In this document: piece after piece, positions 1-7,454 of the stretch
How the letters are laid out: each line of letters begins with the position of its first letter
Numbering within the stretch: the stretch's first letter is position 1
Assembly (NCBI GenBank): GCA_030428585.1
Contig: JAUIDL010000018.1
Coordinates: 1 to 11,509, forward strand
Length of the DNA stretch: 11,509 nt
Reading direction: 5' to 3'
Source of the DNA: a bacterium
Lineage (GTDB): Bacteria > Patescibacteriota > Saccharimonadia > Saccharimonadales > Saccharimonadaceae
Made by a program: the position numbers and the translations under genes
The notes under the pieces: generated by a model
What the model saw: only the letters and a program-made list of their open reading frames with translations
Databases searched by the model: none
What the model was told of the DNA's origin: nothing

Positions 1-1
1 G

Positions 2-223
2 ATTGCCTCTACCTCGGCCGATACGATTTATAAAAATAATACCAGTAATACGACTGCTTGGTCACTCCAAACGGTGCAGCTACCGGTGATTTTTGCTGGA
101 GTAAAAGTCTATGACGGTGCCTTGTGGGATTATAAACCAATCAAAGTATGGAGTGGGAGCCAATGGGTGGCAAAACCTACTCTAAAAATTTGGGACGGTT
201 CAACCTGGGAAATAAAGGGTTAA
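2..223 (+). CDS. C-terminal fragment of a repeat-bearing surface or tail-fibre-like protein (5' partial)
   Basis: The reading frame is open from base 2 to a TAA at 221-223 and gives 73 residues; the start lies outside the window. The last ~40 residues are three tandem copies of a ~13-residue unit with pattern [VIL]-K-[VI]-[YW]-[DS]-G-x-x-W-x-x-K-[PG]: VKVYDGALWDYKP, IKVWSGSQWVAKP and LKIWDGSTWEIKG. Such Trp/Gly beta repeats occur at the ends of large secreted or phage-tail-like proteins (family knowledge), but the function here is unknown. No signal or membrane segment is visible in the fragment. The next gene on the same strand is a small Tat-signal protein about 60 bases downstream, so the two may belong to one locus. 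That the frame is coding is supported by its internal repeats; the product name is inference. Confidence 0.7.
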   Translation: MASTSADTIYKNNTSNTTAWSLQTVQLPVIFAGVKVYDGALWDYKPIKVWSGSQWVAKPTLKIWDGSTWEIKG

Positions 224-228
224 TCTGG

Positions 229-258
229 CAATCAAACCAGGCAATAATTGCTTGATTG
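229..258 (+). other. Inverted repeat after the partial surface gene (weak terminator candidate)
   Basis: CAATCAA at 229-235 pairs with TTGATTG at 252-258, and inside it GCAAT (241-245) pairs with ATTGC (247-251) around one A, leaving a 5-base bulge on one side. It lies just after the TAA at 221-223. There is no clear T-run after it and the inner loop would be only one base, so it may be a DNA palindrome or a poor terminator. Confidence 0.3.
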
Positions 259-285
259 AACCGCTTCTGTTTAAATAGGTTTAGT

Positions 286-489
286 ATGGGGAGCATAAAA
301 ACACAAATCGATACCCTGATGAAACAAGAGATGGACCGCCGTGATTTCTTAAAGTATAGCGGCAGTGTCCTTTTGGCTTTCTTGGGTATATCAGGAATTA
401 TTAAAGTGTTGCTCTCATCTGCGGGGACGCCAAAAGATATGTCCTCATCAGCTAATAACCGATACGGAACTTCTCGGTACGGTAAATAA
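286..489 (+). CDS. Small protein with twin-arginine signal / single membrane segment
   Basis: From the ATG at 286 this is a 67-residue protein. A short helical N-region is followed by MDRRDFLKYSG, a good match to the twin-arginine motif (S/T-R-R-x-F-L-K), then a hydrophobic stretch of about 20 residues (VLLAFLGISGIIKVLL), then a ~25-residue polar tail ending NNRYGTSRYGK. No folded domain follows the signal, so the protein is either an N-terminally anchored small membrane protein or a short exported peptide. Small proteins with an RR-FLK motif and YG-rich tails are, from memory, common hypotheticals in Saccharibacteria. The start is uncertain: 286 has only a weak AGG upstream, and internal ATGs at 319 and 331 would shorten the N-region while keeping RR. 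It converges on tatC, whose stop codon is one base away. Its use of the neighbouring Tat system is inference. Confidence 0.7.
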   Translation: MGSIKTQIDTLMKQEMDRRDFLKYSGSVLLAFLGISGIIKVLLSSAGTPKDMSSSANNRYGTSRYGK

Positions 490-490
490 G

Positions 491-1480
491 TTACAATATT
501 TCTGAAATAACTCGAACTGGCTTGTTATTATGAGCCGCAACTTTTTGTGCGATTCGTATTTGGCGTTCAGCTTCAATCCGTTTCCGGAGATCGCTAATTG
601 ACTCAAGGTGAGATTCTCGAAATTCCATTGCAAAACCTCTCGTCTGAGCAGGTTGGTTCTCGACAGTTTGAGTAGCGGTTGCCTGTTGGACGTATTCAGC
701 CACAAGCTCGTCACTAATTTGGATGTCTTGATAGACTGTGGCTGCCTGCTTTGATTTCGCTGTCAGCTTGTGTCGGATAATCACCGCCAGGATAGCGATG
801 TTGTAGAGCACAATGATTGGCAGAGAAATAAACAAGCTCGTAGTAATATCAAGCGCAAACGGCATCAACAAGCTAACGACCAACGCACCAAGAATCACCC
901 ATCGCTCTGCTTTGAAGAGTGAGAGGGGCTTGAGAGGTGAGATGTGATCAACAACCAGCAATAGAAGTGGTAACTGGAAGGTGACCATAAAGATAACGAT
1001 AACGTTGGTGACCAATCCTAAATAGCTGTCAGCGCTAATGAGTGCTGACAATCCTTCTACTTGAAAGCCATTGAAAAAGTGAAGTGCACTCGGGAGGATA
1101 AGGTAAAATCCAAATGCCGCACCAGCCAGCGCAAGCAATGTCGAACAGACCGTAATAATAAATATTTTTGATGAACGGAAAGACTCTTTGACAGCTGGGC
1201 GGATGAATGATGCCAGATGGTAGACGAATACAGGCAAGGCAAAGCCGATCGCCATCATGGCCGAAACTTTAATAATAAATTCAAAACTACCCGCTGGTGA
1301 ACTGTAGTAAAGCGACGCACCGAGTGGTTTGGTCAACCACTGGACGATGGTGGTGAACATCAGGTAGCCAATCGTACCACCGATAATAAATGCCCCAAGA
1401 ATAAACAAAGACCGATACTTAAGTTCATTGATGTGCGTCATCAATGTTGGTTGAGTCGTCGCTATGCTTTTACTGCCCAC
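491..1480 (-). CDS. tatC: Sec-independent protein translocase TatC
   Basis: TatC is the multi-pass inner-membrane subunit that binds twin-arginine signal peptides and, with TatA, moves folded proteins out of the cell. The 329-residue product has the N-terminal THINELKYR (family H-x-x-E-L-R-x-R), the first-loop SPAGSFEFIIKVS (family sPxexFxxxlK), FIRPAVKE in the cytoplasmic loop, and FQLP in the fourth membrane segment, where many homologues carry FELP with a key Glu; here it is Gln. Six hydrophobic segments fall near residues 24-45, 70-92, 105-127, 150-178, 193-211 and 212-236. About 93 residues follow the last segment, a polar, helix-prone tail longer than in classical TatC. The start is GTG at 1480, four bases after GAGG. 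tatA lies 19 bases upstream, so they form an operon. The convergent neighbour encodes an RR-signal protein, a natural substrate candidate. Confidence 0.95.
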   Translation of the reverse strand: MGSKSIATTQPTLMTHINELKYRSLFILGAFIIGGTIGYLMFTTIVQWLTKPLGASLYYSSPAGSFEFIIKVSAMMAIGFALPVFVYHLASFIRPAVKESFRSSKIFIITVCSTLLALAGAAFGFYLILPSALHFFNGFQVEGLSALISADSYLGLVTNVIVIFMVTFQLPLLLLVVDHISPLKPLSLFKAERWVILGALVVSLLMPFALDITTSLFISLPIIVLYNIAILAVIIRHKLTAKSKQAATVYQDIQISDELVAEYVQQATATQTVENQPAQTRGFAMEFRESHLESISDLRKRIEAERQIRIAQKVAAHNNKPVRVISEIL

Positions 1481-1499
1481 GATACCTCACGCGTAATTG

Positions 1500-1685
1500 T
1501 TACGATTTCTTTTTTTCGTCTTTGTCGTCAGTTTTCTTGTCATCGTCATCTTTAAAGCCTTTTTTTAGCTCTTTTGCAGACTGACCGATGCCACGTGCAA
1601 GTTCAGGCAACTTCTTTGCGCCAACGAATAACAACACAATAACCAGGACGATGAGCAGAATAATTTCTATTTTTCCGAGTGACAT
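1500..1685 (-). CDS. tatA: Twin-arginine translocase subunit TatA
   Basis: This 61-residue protein forms the pore-like oligomer of the Tat pathway. It has a short N-terminal membrane helix (residues 5-21, IEIILLIVLVIVLLFVG), the hinge and amphipathic helix FVGAKKLPELARGIGQSAKE (family FGxxKLPELarxlGxxxxxFK), and a highly charged tail rich in Asp and Lys. The N-terminus is MSLGKIE rather than the Glu-bearing TatB type, so a single TatA probably serves both roles, as in minimal TatA-TatC systems of Gram-positives (family knowledge). The ATG at 1685 has a strong Shine-Dalgarno (AAGGAGAGG) just upstream. The stop at 1500 is followed 19 bases later by tatC on the same strand. Confidence 0.95.
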   Translation of the reverse strand: MSLGKIEIILLIVLVIVLLFVGAKKLPELARGIGQSAKELKKGFKDDDDKKTDDKDEKKKS

Positions 1686-1784
1686 ACACCTCTCCTTTTA
1701 TCTACACCATAAGTGTATTGCAAAAGGGAGTATTATGCAATTGTTCAAAGGGAAGTTTCATTAAAGTCAACTACAGTAATGAGG

Positions 1785-1790
1785 TATACT
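1785..1790 (+). promoter_or_regulatory. -10 box (TATACT) just upstream of the ATG at 1800
   Basis: TATACT ends nine bases before the ATG at 1800 (a second ATG follows at 1803), with TTAAAG at 1761-1766 as a possible -35 box, 18 bases away. Transcription starting about seven bases after the box would leave a leader of 0-6 bases. No Shine-Dalgarno is visible. Confidence 0.5.
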
Positions 1791-1799
1791 AACGGCGGT

Positions 1800-2623
1800 A
1801 TGATGTTCAAGATAGTGAGTACAGGATTGGTGATGGCGGTGCTGAGTCTAGCGATAGGCCCTGCGACGACAGTTGCGGCAGTAGAGAAAACTATTAGCAT
1901 ATCGCCCTTACGCAATGAGATAATCGTTGATCCTGGACAAGTAAGGAGTGGGGTTTTAACACTCACAAACAGTAGTGAAGAAGAAATTAGTCTGACGCTC
2001 CGTGCCGAATCATTTTCGGTAATTAATCAGCAGTACGACTATGAATTTAATAGCGTTAAGCCAGAGGTAGCTTGGGTGTCATTTGATGATCCGATACTCA
2101 AGATACCGTACCGTTGACGGCTGAGCCTGGTGGGTACTATATATCCCTTTTTGCAACTGTTGTACCGAGTAATTCTCAAGATTCGATTGTGCCAGTTGAA
2201 AGCATCGGCTCGCTGGTGTACATAGCAGTTTCTGGAGAATTAACGAAGTACGGAGAAGTTTTAAACCTTAGCAGTCCTGCACTTGTCTTTAATGATACAA
2301 CCTGGAGTGCATCAGTGAATAACTTAGGTAATGTGCATTTTCGATCACAATTTTCAGCAACGGTCCAAAATATTCTAGGGGAGGATATTCTCGAGCAAGA
2401 TGACACTGCATTGATTTTGCCTAATTCAGTCCGTTTGTTACAGCCCGCTTTGCCAGTCCCTGAACTTTCAGGGCTGTATAAGGTACGGTACAACATTAGC
2501 CTTGGTGATGGTCAGCCATACTCCACTGAACGGTGGTTTCTCGTGGCACATCCTGTGCAAGTGCTATTGGTGATCGTTATCTTTTGGCTACTCGTCTTGT
2601 TGCTACCTAAAAGAAAACGCTAA
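1800..2623 (+). pseudogene. DUF916-like membrane-anchored surface protein, frameshifted by a 5-bp tandem duplication
   Basis: Two overlapping frames together make a protein like the intact gene at 5314-6309. The first (1800-2117) has a signal peptide (residues 1-27), the opening ISISPLRNEIIVDPGQ matching MQISPVIAELNVDPGK, and stops at TGA 2115-2117. The second continues with AEPGGYYISLF (PGGHYGVIRF in the homologue), NLGNVHFRSQF (NEGNVHVKPVG), a C-terminal membrane helix and KRKR. The break sits in TACCG TACCG (2104-2113); dropping one copy joins the frames as ...DDPILKIPLTAEPGGYY..., giving 272 residues. Even so, the stretch before PGG is about 13 residues shorter than in the homologue. It could be a pseudogene, a phase-variable gene or an assembly error. 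DUF916-type proteins in Firmicutes hold WxL surface proteins at the wall; the role here is inference. Confidence 0.75.
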
Positions 2624-3162
2624 TTCGTATGGGGCACTGCAGTATAGACGATATTAGAAGTATAAAAACCAGCGGCGGTCGCATTGTCGACATTTGCTCC
2701 ATAAGTTACCGTCGTCACGTCACCAGTTGTATCTGGCGCTGTGGTCGAACGAATTAGGACGTCATCTGTCGTCAGGCCGGCATAGTCTGAACTGGCGTCA
2801 AGGTTATAACCCCAAGTGTTCACTACGAGGCTGCCTGGAATGACGTGTGCTGAAGCGGGCAGTGTGTTTGATCCGTTCACCATATCTGAACTGGTCAAGC
2901 CACGAATGTATAGTCTATAGCCGTTGACGTCAGATGTTGTCACAGTGACCGTTCCTGACGCACTAGTTGAAGTAGGGCCGCCGGTTGGAGTAAGGTTCAT
3001 TGATACATCACCGCTAGTCGAAATCGATAATTGCGTTTCTCCTCCGTAGGGAACATTTGCATCGTAGACTCCAGCCCCGTAAGGAGCAGCTTCTGCAGGC
3101 GTGAAAATCATAAATGTGGTTGCAACGATAAATAATAATGCTAGAATAAGCTTAAACGTCAT
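2620..3162 (-). CDS. Small secreted WGY-type surface protein
   Basis: From the ATG at 3162 this is a 180-residue protein with a clear signal peptide (residues 1-26, cleavage after AEA). The mature part is rich in Thr, Ser and Gly, predicted all-beta, with no membrane anchor. It contains NTWGYNLD near residue 115 and ends YGANVDNATAAGFYTSNIVY followed by TAVPHTN, the same closing beta-strand pattern as the two larger paralogues downstream. Such proteins are common, uncharacterised surface proteins in Saccharibacteria (recalled, not searched). An upstream in-frame GTG at 3177 would add five residues, but it lies within a -10-like box, so ATG is preferred. Its stop codon overlaps the stop of the frameshifted DUF916-like gene on the other strand, and it is divergent from the gene at 3214. 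It is probably part of the surface complex encoded around it, or an adhesin or pilin-like subunit. Confidence 0.75.
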   Translation of the reverse strand: MTFKLILALLFIVATTFMIFTPAEAAPYGAGVYDANVPYGGETQLSISTSGDVSMNLTPTGGPTSTSASGTVTVTTSDVNGYRLYIRGLTSSDMVNGSNTLPASAHVIPGSLVVNTWGYNLDASSDYAGLTTDDVLIRSTTAPDTTGDVTTVTYGANVDNATAAGFYTSNIVYTAVPHTN

Positions 3163-3168
3163 ATAAAC

Positions 3169-3174
3169 ACTGTA
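3169..3174 (-). promoter_or_regulatory. -10 box (TACAGT) six bases before the ATG at 3162
   Basis: Read on the minus strand, TACAGT (3174-3169) is followed by six bases and the ATG at 3162. The spacing equals that of the boxes before the genes at 7467, 8505 and 9312. No good -35 box is seen. The match to TATAAT is four of six, so the spacing is the main support. Confidence 0.4.
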
Positions 3175-3213
3175 CACAAGTTGACAGAAATAATACAGAC
3201 AAGAGGGAACTCA

Positions 3214-4233
3214 ATGATAAAAAAACTACTAGAAAAAATAACCGCTGCCACAGCGATTTTTGCATTTGTCGTCAGTAGCTATAGCGTGCCTGTTTCTGCT
3301 GCCCAAATTACTGACAGGTCTGTCACGATTGGCAGTTCGGTAGCAAGCGCCGAGACTGATTATAGCTTTACCTTTACGGTGCCAACGACAGGTACCGCCA
3401 TTCAATCAGTCGAGTTCGAAGCTTGTACGACCGCATCTGGCGCCTGTACAACACCAACTGGATTTAATACAGGTACACCAACCCTTGCTTCACAGCCAAC
3501 TGGCTTAGGTGCAGCTTCAGGATGGACGATCAATACAGCAGCAGCTGGATCTTTGCGTATAACTCACTTAACTAACACGACGAACCCATCTGGTAGCCAG
3601 ACGGTCGTTTTTGATAACGTGATTAACCCGAGTGCAACCAACGCAACCTACTTCTTCCGAACTACGACCTACTCTGATGCTGCATGGACAACTGCTATTG
3701 ATACAGGGACCAACGCGACATCGACAGCTGGTGAAGCCACAGTGACAGCGTCAGTCGATGAAACACTGACCTTTACAATGGCGGCAACCACCGTGCCACT
3801 TGGCGTTCTCTCAACCAGTTCAACTGGGACAGGTACTTCAAACATGACGGCGGCAACCAATGCTCAGTCAGGCTATGCCATTACCGTGAACGGTTCAACC
3901 CTCCAATCAACTGGGGGCGGAACAATTGATGCTATTACTGCGGGTAGCGGTAGTGCATCGACAACAGACTCTTCTCAGTTCGGTATTAACTTGATGTCTA
4001 ACAGCACACCGACAGTCGGAACTGCCACCTCTGGTAGTGGTTCGGGCGCCCCGCAGACAGGCTATGATACCGCTGATACATTCAAATATGTTACTGGAGA
4101 TATTGTCGCGGCCGCATCGAATGCAACCAACTCAAACACGTACACTGTCAGTTATATCGCAAACATTAATGGTACAACACCAGCAGGTTCATATACAACA
4201 ATATTAAACTATATAGCAACGGCGAACTTCTAA
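3214..4233 (+). CDS. Secreted Thr/Ser-rich beta surface protein (paralogue 1)
   Basis: The product has 339 residues. It begins MIKKLLEKITAATAIFAFVV, a signal peptide probably cut after VSA/AQ, then a long Thr/Ser/Gly/Ala-rich region of likely stacked beta domains. Recognisable blocks are QITDRSVTIGSS at the mature N-terminus, a Cys pair in ACTTASGAC, SQPTGLGAASGW, TTTYSDAAWTTAIDTG, SVDETLTFTM, SGYAITVNGSTL, QFGINLMSNSTPTVG, YDTADTFKY and the C-terminal NTYTVSYIANINGTTPAGSY. All recur in the next gene, so the two are tandem duplicates. There is no sortase motif, membrane anchor or WxL motif. The ATG at 3214 is preceded by AGAGGGA; an in-frame TTG at 3181 is unlikely because it would spoil the signal peptide. 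Its role as a structural surface subunit is inferred. Confidence 0.8.
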   Translation: MIKKLLEKITAATAIFAFVVSSYSVPVSAAQITDRSVTIGSSVASAETDYSFTFTVPTTGTAIQSVEFEACTTASGACTTPTGFNTGTPTLASQPTGLGAASGWTINTAAAGSLRITHLTNTTNPSGSQTVVFDNVINPSATNATYFFRTTTYSDAAWTTAIDTGTNATSTAGEATVTASVDETLTFTMAATTVPLGVLSTSSTGTGTSNMTAATNAQSGYAITVNGSTLQSTGGGTIDAITAGSGSASTTDSSQFGINLMSNSTPTVGTATSGSGSGAPQTGYDTADTFKYVTGDIVAAASNATNSNTYTVSYIANINGTTPAGSYTTILNYIATANF

Positions 4234-4234
4234 T

Positions 4235-5299
4235 ATGAAAAAAATATCACACATCAAATCATCAAAAATTATTGCAGCAGCATTGTTTATCGTAGGCGCA
4301 GTCATCGCTCCGTTATCCTTTGCTGAACCAACCCACGCAGCTCAGATTACTGGTCGTGACGTGACATTAAGCTCATCGGTGGGCGGAGATACTGGGGTAA
4401 CCTATACACTTTCAACCGATGCATTACCTACTTCGACAGCTGTTCAGTCACTCAAGATTCAATTCTGTGTCTCGATTGATAGCTGTGGATCATTATCAGG
4501 GTTCTCTAGCTCAAGCTCAACCCTCTCGAGCCAACCGACTGGTCTTGGAGCAGGGGCTGGTTGGACAGTTGATACGACAGTGGCCAATGAACTCCGAATC
4601 GCCAATGCTGCTAACGTCACTGCGCCTTCAGGTGCTGTATCGGTGACCTGGGACGGAGTCGATAACCCAACTGCCACCAATACAACCTTCTACGGCATCA
4701 TTACGACTTACTCTGACTCAGCTTGGACGACTGCTATTGACAGCGGGTCTGTGGCATTGAGTACTTCTGAGTCAATCCAGGTTGCGCTAACCATCGATGA
4801 AACTCTGACATTCTGTACTGGCACAAGCATTACTGGTGAGAACTGTGGAACAGTCTCAGGGACGACGGTCGACTTAGGGTCAGGTTCACCTTCAGGGACG
4901 TCTACTGGAACTTCGGTCTTTGCCGTATCTACAAACGCTAACACTGGCTATAATGTCACCGTCAATGGGACAACCCTAACCTCAGGATCTGATACGATTG
5001 ATGCACTTACGTCTAACGCTGGATCATCAGTCGGAACCGAGCAATTTGGTATCAACCTTGTATCGAACAGCACTCCGTCTGTCGGATCAGCAGCAACCGG
5101 ATCTGGTACTGGTGCGGCCGAGACCAACTACGACACCGCTGATAGCTTTAGATTCACAGATGGCGAGCAAGTAGCATCTGCTGCCGCCGCTACAAATGCA
5201 AACGCCTTTACGGTCAGCTATATCGCTAACGTTGCTGGTGTGACTGAACCTGGCTCATACACCACTAACCTGAACTACATTGCTACAGCTAACTTTTAA
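4235..5299 (+). CDS. Secreted Thr/Ser-rich beta surface protein (paralogue 2)
   Basis: This 354-residue secreted protein aligns along its length with the preceding gene: signal peptide (1-36, cleavage near THA/AQ), QITGRDVTLSSS, a Cys pair in FCVSIDSCG, SQPTGLGAGAGW, ITTYSDSAWTTAIDSG, TIDETLTFCTG, TGYNVTVNGTTL, EQFGINLVSNSTPSVG, YDTADSFRF and the ending SYIANVAGVTEPGSY, both closing on NYIATANF. It differs by an insert after ETLTF that carries a second Cys pair (FCTGTSITGENCG), absent from paralogue 1. The ATG lies one base after the previous stop (TAA-T-ATG) with no Shine-Dalgarno of its own, which suggests translational coupling in an operon. The two genes differ widely at the DNA level, so the duplication is not recent. 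It probably works in the same surface structure as its neighbour; the biochemical role is unknown. Confidence 0.8.
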   Translation: MKKISHIKSSKIIAAALFIVGAVIAPLSFAEPTHAAQITGRDVTLSSSVGGDTGVTYTLSTDALPTSTAVQSLKIQFCVSIDSCGSLSGFSSSSSTLSSQPTGLGAGAGWTVDTTVANELRIANAANVTAPSGAVSVTWDGVDNPTATNTTFYGIITTYSDSAWTTAIDSGSVALSTSESIQVALTIDETLTFCTGTSITGENCGTVSGTTVDLGSGSPSGTSTGTSVFAVSTNANTGYNVTVNGTTLTSGSDTIDALTSNAGSSVGTEQFGINLVSNSTPSVGSAATGSGTGAAETNYDTADSFRFTDGEQVASAAAATNANAFTVSYIANVAGVTEPGSYTTNLNYIATANF

Positions 5300-5313
5300 C
5301 GGTATTGTCTAGT

Positions 5314-6309
5314 ATGAAGAGAGCTAGCACGCTTGTTGCACTGATTGCATTGGGAATTGGCGCGATCATAAGCATTCAGCCTACGACAGTTCATGCCCAA
5401 TCAGCAAATGCTGCAGATGGGATGCAGATTAGTCCTGTGATAGCAGAACTCAATGTTGACCCAGGCAAGACCTATATTATTCCGATTACGATTACTAATG
5501 TGACCGGTAGTGACCTTACCTTTAATGTCATCGTCAACGATTTTGCCTCAAAAGACGAGACGGGGACACCAAGTATTGACCTTGATTCCCTCATGCCAAG
5601 CACCGCCTCTATCCAGTCATGGGTGACGCCGATTAGTCCGTTTAACATTTTGGCACGTCAGCCACAGACGATTGAGGCTGAGCTGGTTGTGCCATCTAAT
5701 GCTAAACCAGGCGGACACTATGGAGTGATTCGCTTTAGTGGTCGACCGACAGGTATCGATACGACGGGAGTGAGCTTGTCGGCGAGTGCCGGGACTCTCG
5801 TGTTGGTACGTGTGTCAGGGGACGTTCAAGAGTCCCTCGATCTTTTAGAGTTCTATACTTCGCAGGATGACACCCAGTCTAGTTTATTTGCACGCGGCCC
5901 AATAAAATTCGTGACTCGTTTTCAGAATGAAGGCAATGTACACGTCAAACCAGTTGGACAAATTGAAGTGCGAGATATGTTCAACAACACTGTTGATACC
6001 TTGGCTATCAACGAGACAAAGGGCAACATTCTGCCTGATAGCATTCGTCGATTTGACACTGTCTTAGAAAAAGAATGGATGTTTGGTAGGTATACAGCAG
6101 ACATTGCCGTTTCCTACGGGACAGCAGGCCAGGCAATTGTGCGCACTATCGCATTTTGGGTGATTCCATGGCGTCTGATCATCGGTATCGTTATTGCCAT
6201 CGCAACAATCGTATTTATACTGATTACCGTCATGAAGCGCTATAATAAGTACATAGTTAATAAGGCGCTCCATGGTAAAGATGGCACAAAAAAGAAGTCG
6301 AAAAAATAG
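5314..6309 (+). CDS. DUF916-like, membrane-anchored surface protein
   Basis: The 331-residue product has a signal peptide (1-29, cleavage VHA/Q), an extracytoplasmic region of two Ig-like beta domains, and a membrane helix near residues 276-297 followed by a Lys-rich cytoplasmic tail (KKKSKK). The first domain has MQISPVIAELNVDPGK (residues 37-52) and AKPGGHYGVIRFSG, the pattern of the DUF916 'WxL protein peptidoglycan' family. The second has FQNEGNVHVKPVGQ, a common feature of the family's second half. In Firmicutes such proteins anchor WxL surface proteins; here the probable partners are the two secreted proteins just upstream. The ATG at 5314 is preferred over an in-frame TTG at 5305; no Shine-Dalgarno is seen. 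A TATTGT five bases upstream may be a weak internal promoter. The gene overlaps the next by 38 bases. The partner assignment is inference. Confidence 0.75.
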   Translation: MKRASTLVALIALGIGAIISIQPTTVHAQSANAADGMQISPVIAELNVDPGKTYIIPITITNVTGSDLTFNVIVNDFASKDETGTPSIDLDSLMPSTASIQSWVTPISPFNILARQPQTIEAELVVPSNAKPGGHYGVIRFSGRPTGIDTTGVSLSASAGTLVLVRVSGDVQESLDLLEFYTSQDDTQSSLFARGPIKFVTRFQNEGNVHVKPVGQIEVRDMFNNTVDTLAINETKGNILPDSIRRFDTVLEKEWMFGRYTADIAVSYGTAGQAIVRTIAFWVIPWRLIIGIVIAIATIVFILITVMKRYNKYIVNKALHGKDGTKKKSKK

Positions 6310-7426
6310 TCGTAAGAAGACGAAGAAAACTCCTGTTCACGGGCATATCGTTAATAGTTTGTTGCAGGTAGCTGCGCACAAGCATACCGGAAAGAAACTT
6401 CATCATTCACATACCTCATACGGTGGTCTCGTGCTGTTTATGCTACTTGCCGGTGCGGTACTCTTGTTGAGTATGGGGAGCCTCAATGCCTTGGGTGTGA
6501 CGTCAAGTGGCAACGTCAATGTTTCTTTAACGGTACCATCTGAACCACCAAGTGTTGGCGCACAGATCGTCAATCCTCAAAATGGGGATACAGTCACTAA
6601 CGACACAATTAATGTGAGCGGGACTTGCCCAGAGGGTACGACTGTTGTTATCTATCGCAATGGTATTTTTGCTGCCTCGTCCATGTGTAGTACTGAAGGC
6701 CAATTCTTAGCAACAGTACAACTGCGAGCCGGCGACAATCTCTTACAGGCACAAAATTATGACTCACTTGATCAGGCTGGACCTGCCACCCCTACAGTTC
6801 TGGTGCGATTCGATGCAGTACTTGTTGACGGTATACCCGATTCGCAATCACAAGAAAGTATTGTCGTTGTTGATATACCAGAACCAGTACCGACGAGTGA
6901 ACTAGATTTATCTGAGCTGACATGTAATACCATTGGGCTTGGACACCAATCGGTTGACGCTCTTTTACTAGAGGTCGGATGTGTCACTCGACAAGTCTAT
7001 ACCGGAGAAGTGTTTAATTTACCGGTATATATTAGTGGCGGTGAACCACCCTATGCCTTGTCTATATCGTGGGATGATACGAATCAAAATAGTCTTTACA
7101 CGGTCACTGAACAGGGTCGTATGTCCTTTAGCAATATCTATGATCGATGGAAGACCTACACGCTTAGGCTGAACATTGCGGATAGTAAGGGACGCACGTA
7201 TGCAACACAAGTTGTTGTTCAGGTTATTGATGCTACTGCGGCTGCTGCAGGCAATGGCAACAGCTTGACGCCATACGTACCTGTAACCTTGCAGAAGCTT
7301 TGGCTCGAGGCCTCCGTTCCAACCTATATTGCTGTTTCGACGCTCGTCCTTGGTTTTTGGGTAGGAGACATCTTCCAGAGAGTATTTGGTATCAAAAAGA
7401 TGATTCATCCTCGAAAAACGAAATAA
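6272..7426 (+). CDS. Two-TM protein with large extracytoplasmic Ig-like domains
   Basis: The 384-residue product starts with a strongly basic cytoplasmic region (KRSRKNSRKKTKK) and a His-rich stretch, followed by a membrane helix at about 50-73. Next comes an Ig-like fold (residues ~93-170, IVNPQNGDTVTNDTINVSG then AGDNLLQAQNYDS), typical of bacterial Ig-like surface domains, with C119 and C139 as a possible disulfide. A second beta domain at ~205-310 (C208 and C227; SGGEPPYALSISWDD, PKD/cadherin-like) precedes a second membrane helix near 348-368 and a basic tail. The protein would span the membrane twice with about 270 residues outside. The ATG at 6272 overlaps the upstream gene, consistent with co-translation; ATG 6281 is an alternative. 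It probably supports or anchors the surface assembly encoded upstream. No enzymatic motif is seen. Confidence 0.7.
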   Translation: MVKMAQKRSRKNSRKKTKKTPVHGHIVNSLLQVAAHKHTGKKLHHSHTSYGGLVLFMLLAGAVLLLSMGSLNALGVTSSGNVNVSLTVPSEPPSVGAQIVNPQNGDTVTNDTINVSGTCPEGTTVVIYRNGIFAASSMCSTEGQFLATVQLRAGDNLLQAQNYDSLDQAGPATPTVLVRFDAVLVDGIPDSQSQESIVVVDIPEPVPTSELDLSELTCNTIGLGHQSVDALLLEVGCVTRQVYTGEVFNLPVYISGGEPPYALSISWDDTNQNSLYTVTEQGRMSFSNIYDRWKTYTLRLNIADSKGRTYATQVVVQVIDATAAAAGNGNSLTPYVPVTLQKLWLEASVPTYIAVSTLVLGFWVGDIFQRVFGIKKMIHPRKTK

Positions 7427-7454
7427 GCGTACGGCTTCATGAGTCGCCAAGTTG

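Noticed and set aside
2085..2120. Programmed ribosomal frameshift in the DUF916-like gene
   Set aside because: There is no slippery heptamer or clear downstream structure, and a simple 5-bp duplication accounts for the shift.
3181..3186. Perfect TTGACA as a -35 box for the gene at 3214
   Set aside because: No -10-like sequence lies 16-18 bases downstream (the position reads AGGGAA); likely chance in the divergent intergenic region.
3214..5299. CRISPR or nucleotide satellite repeats in the Thr/Ser-rich genes
   Set aside because: The similarity is at protein level between paralogues; no regularly spaced identical DNA repeats are present.
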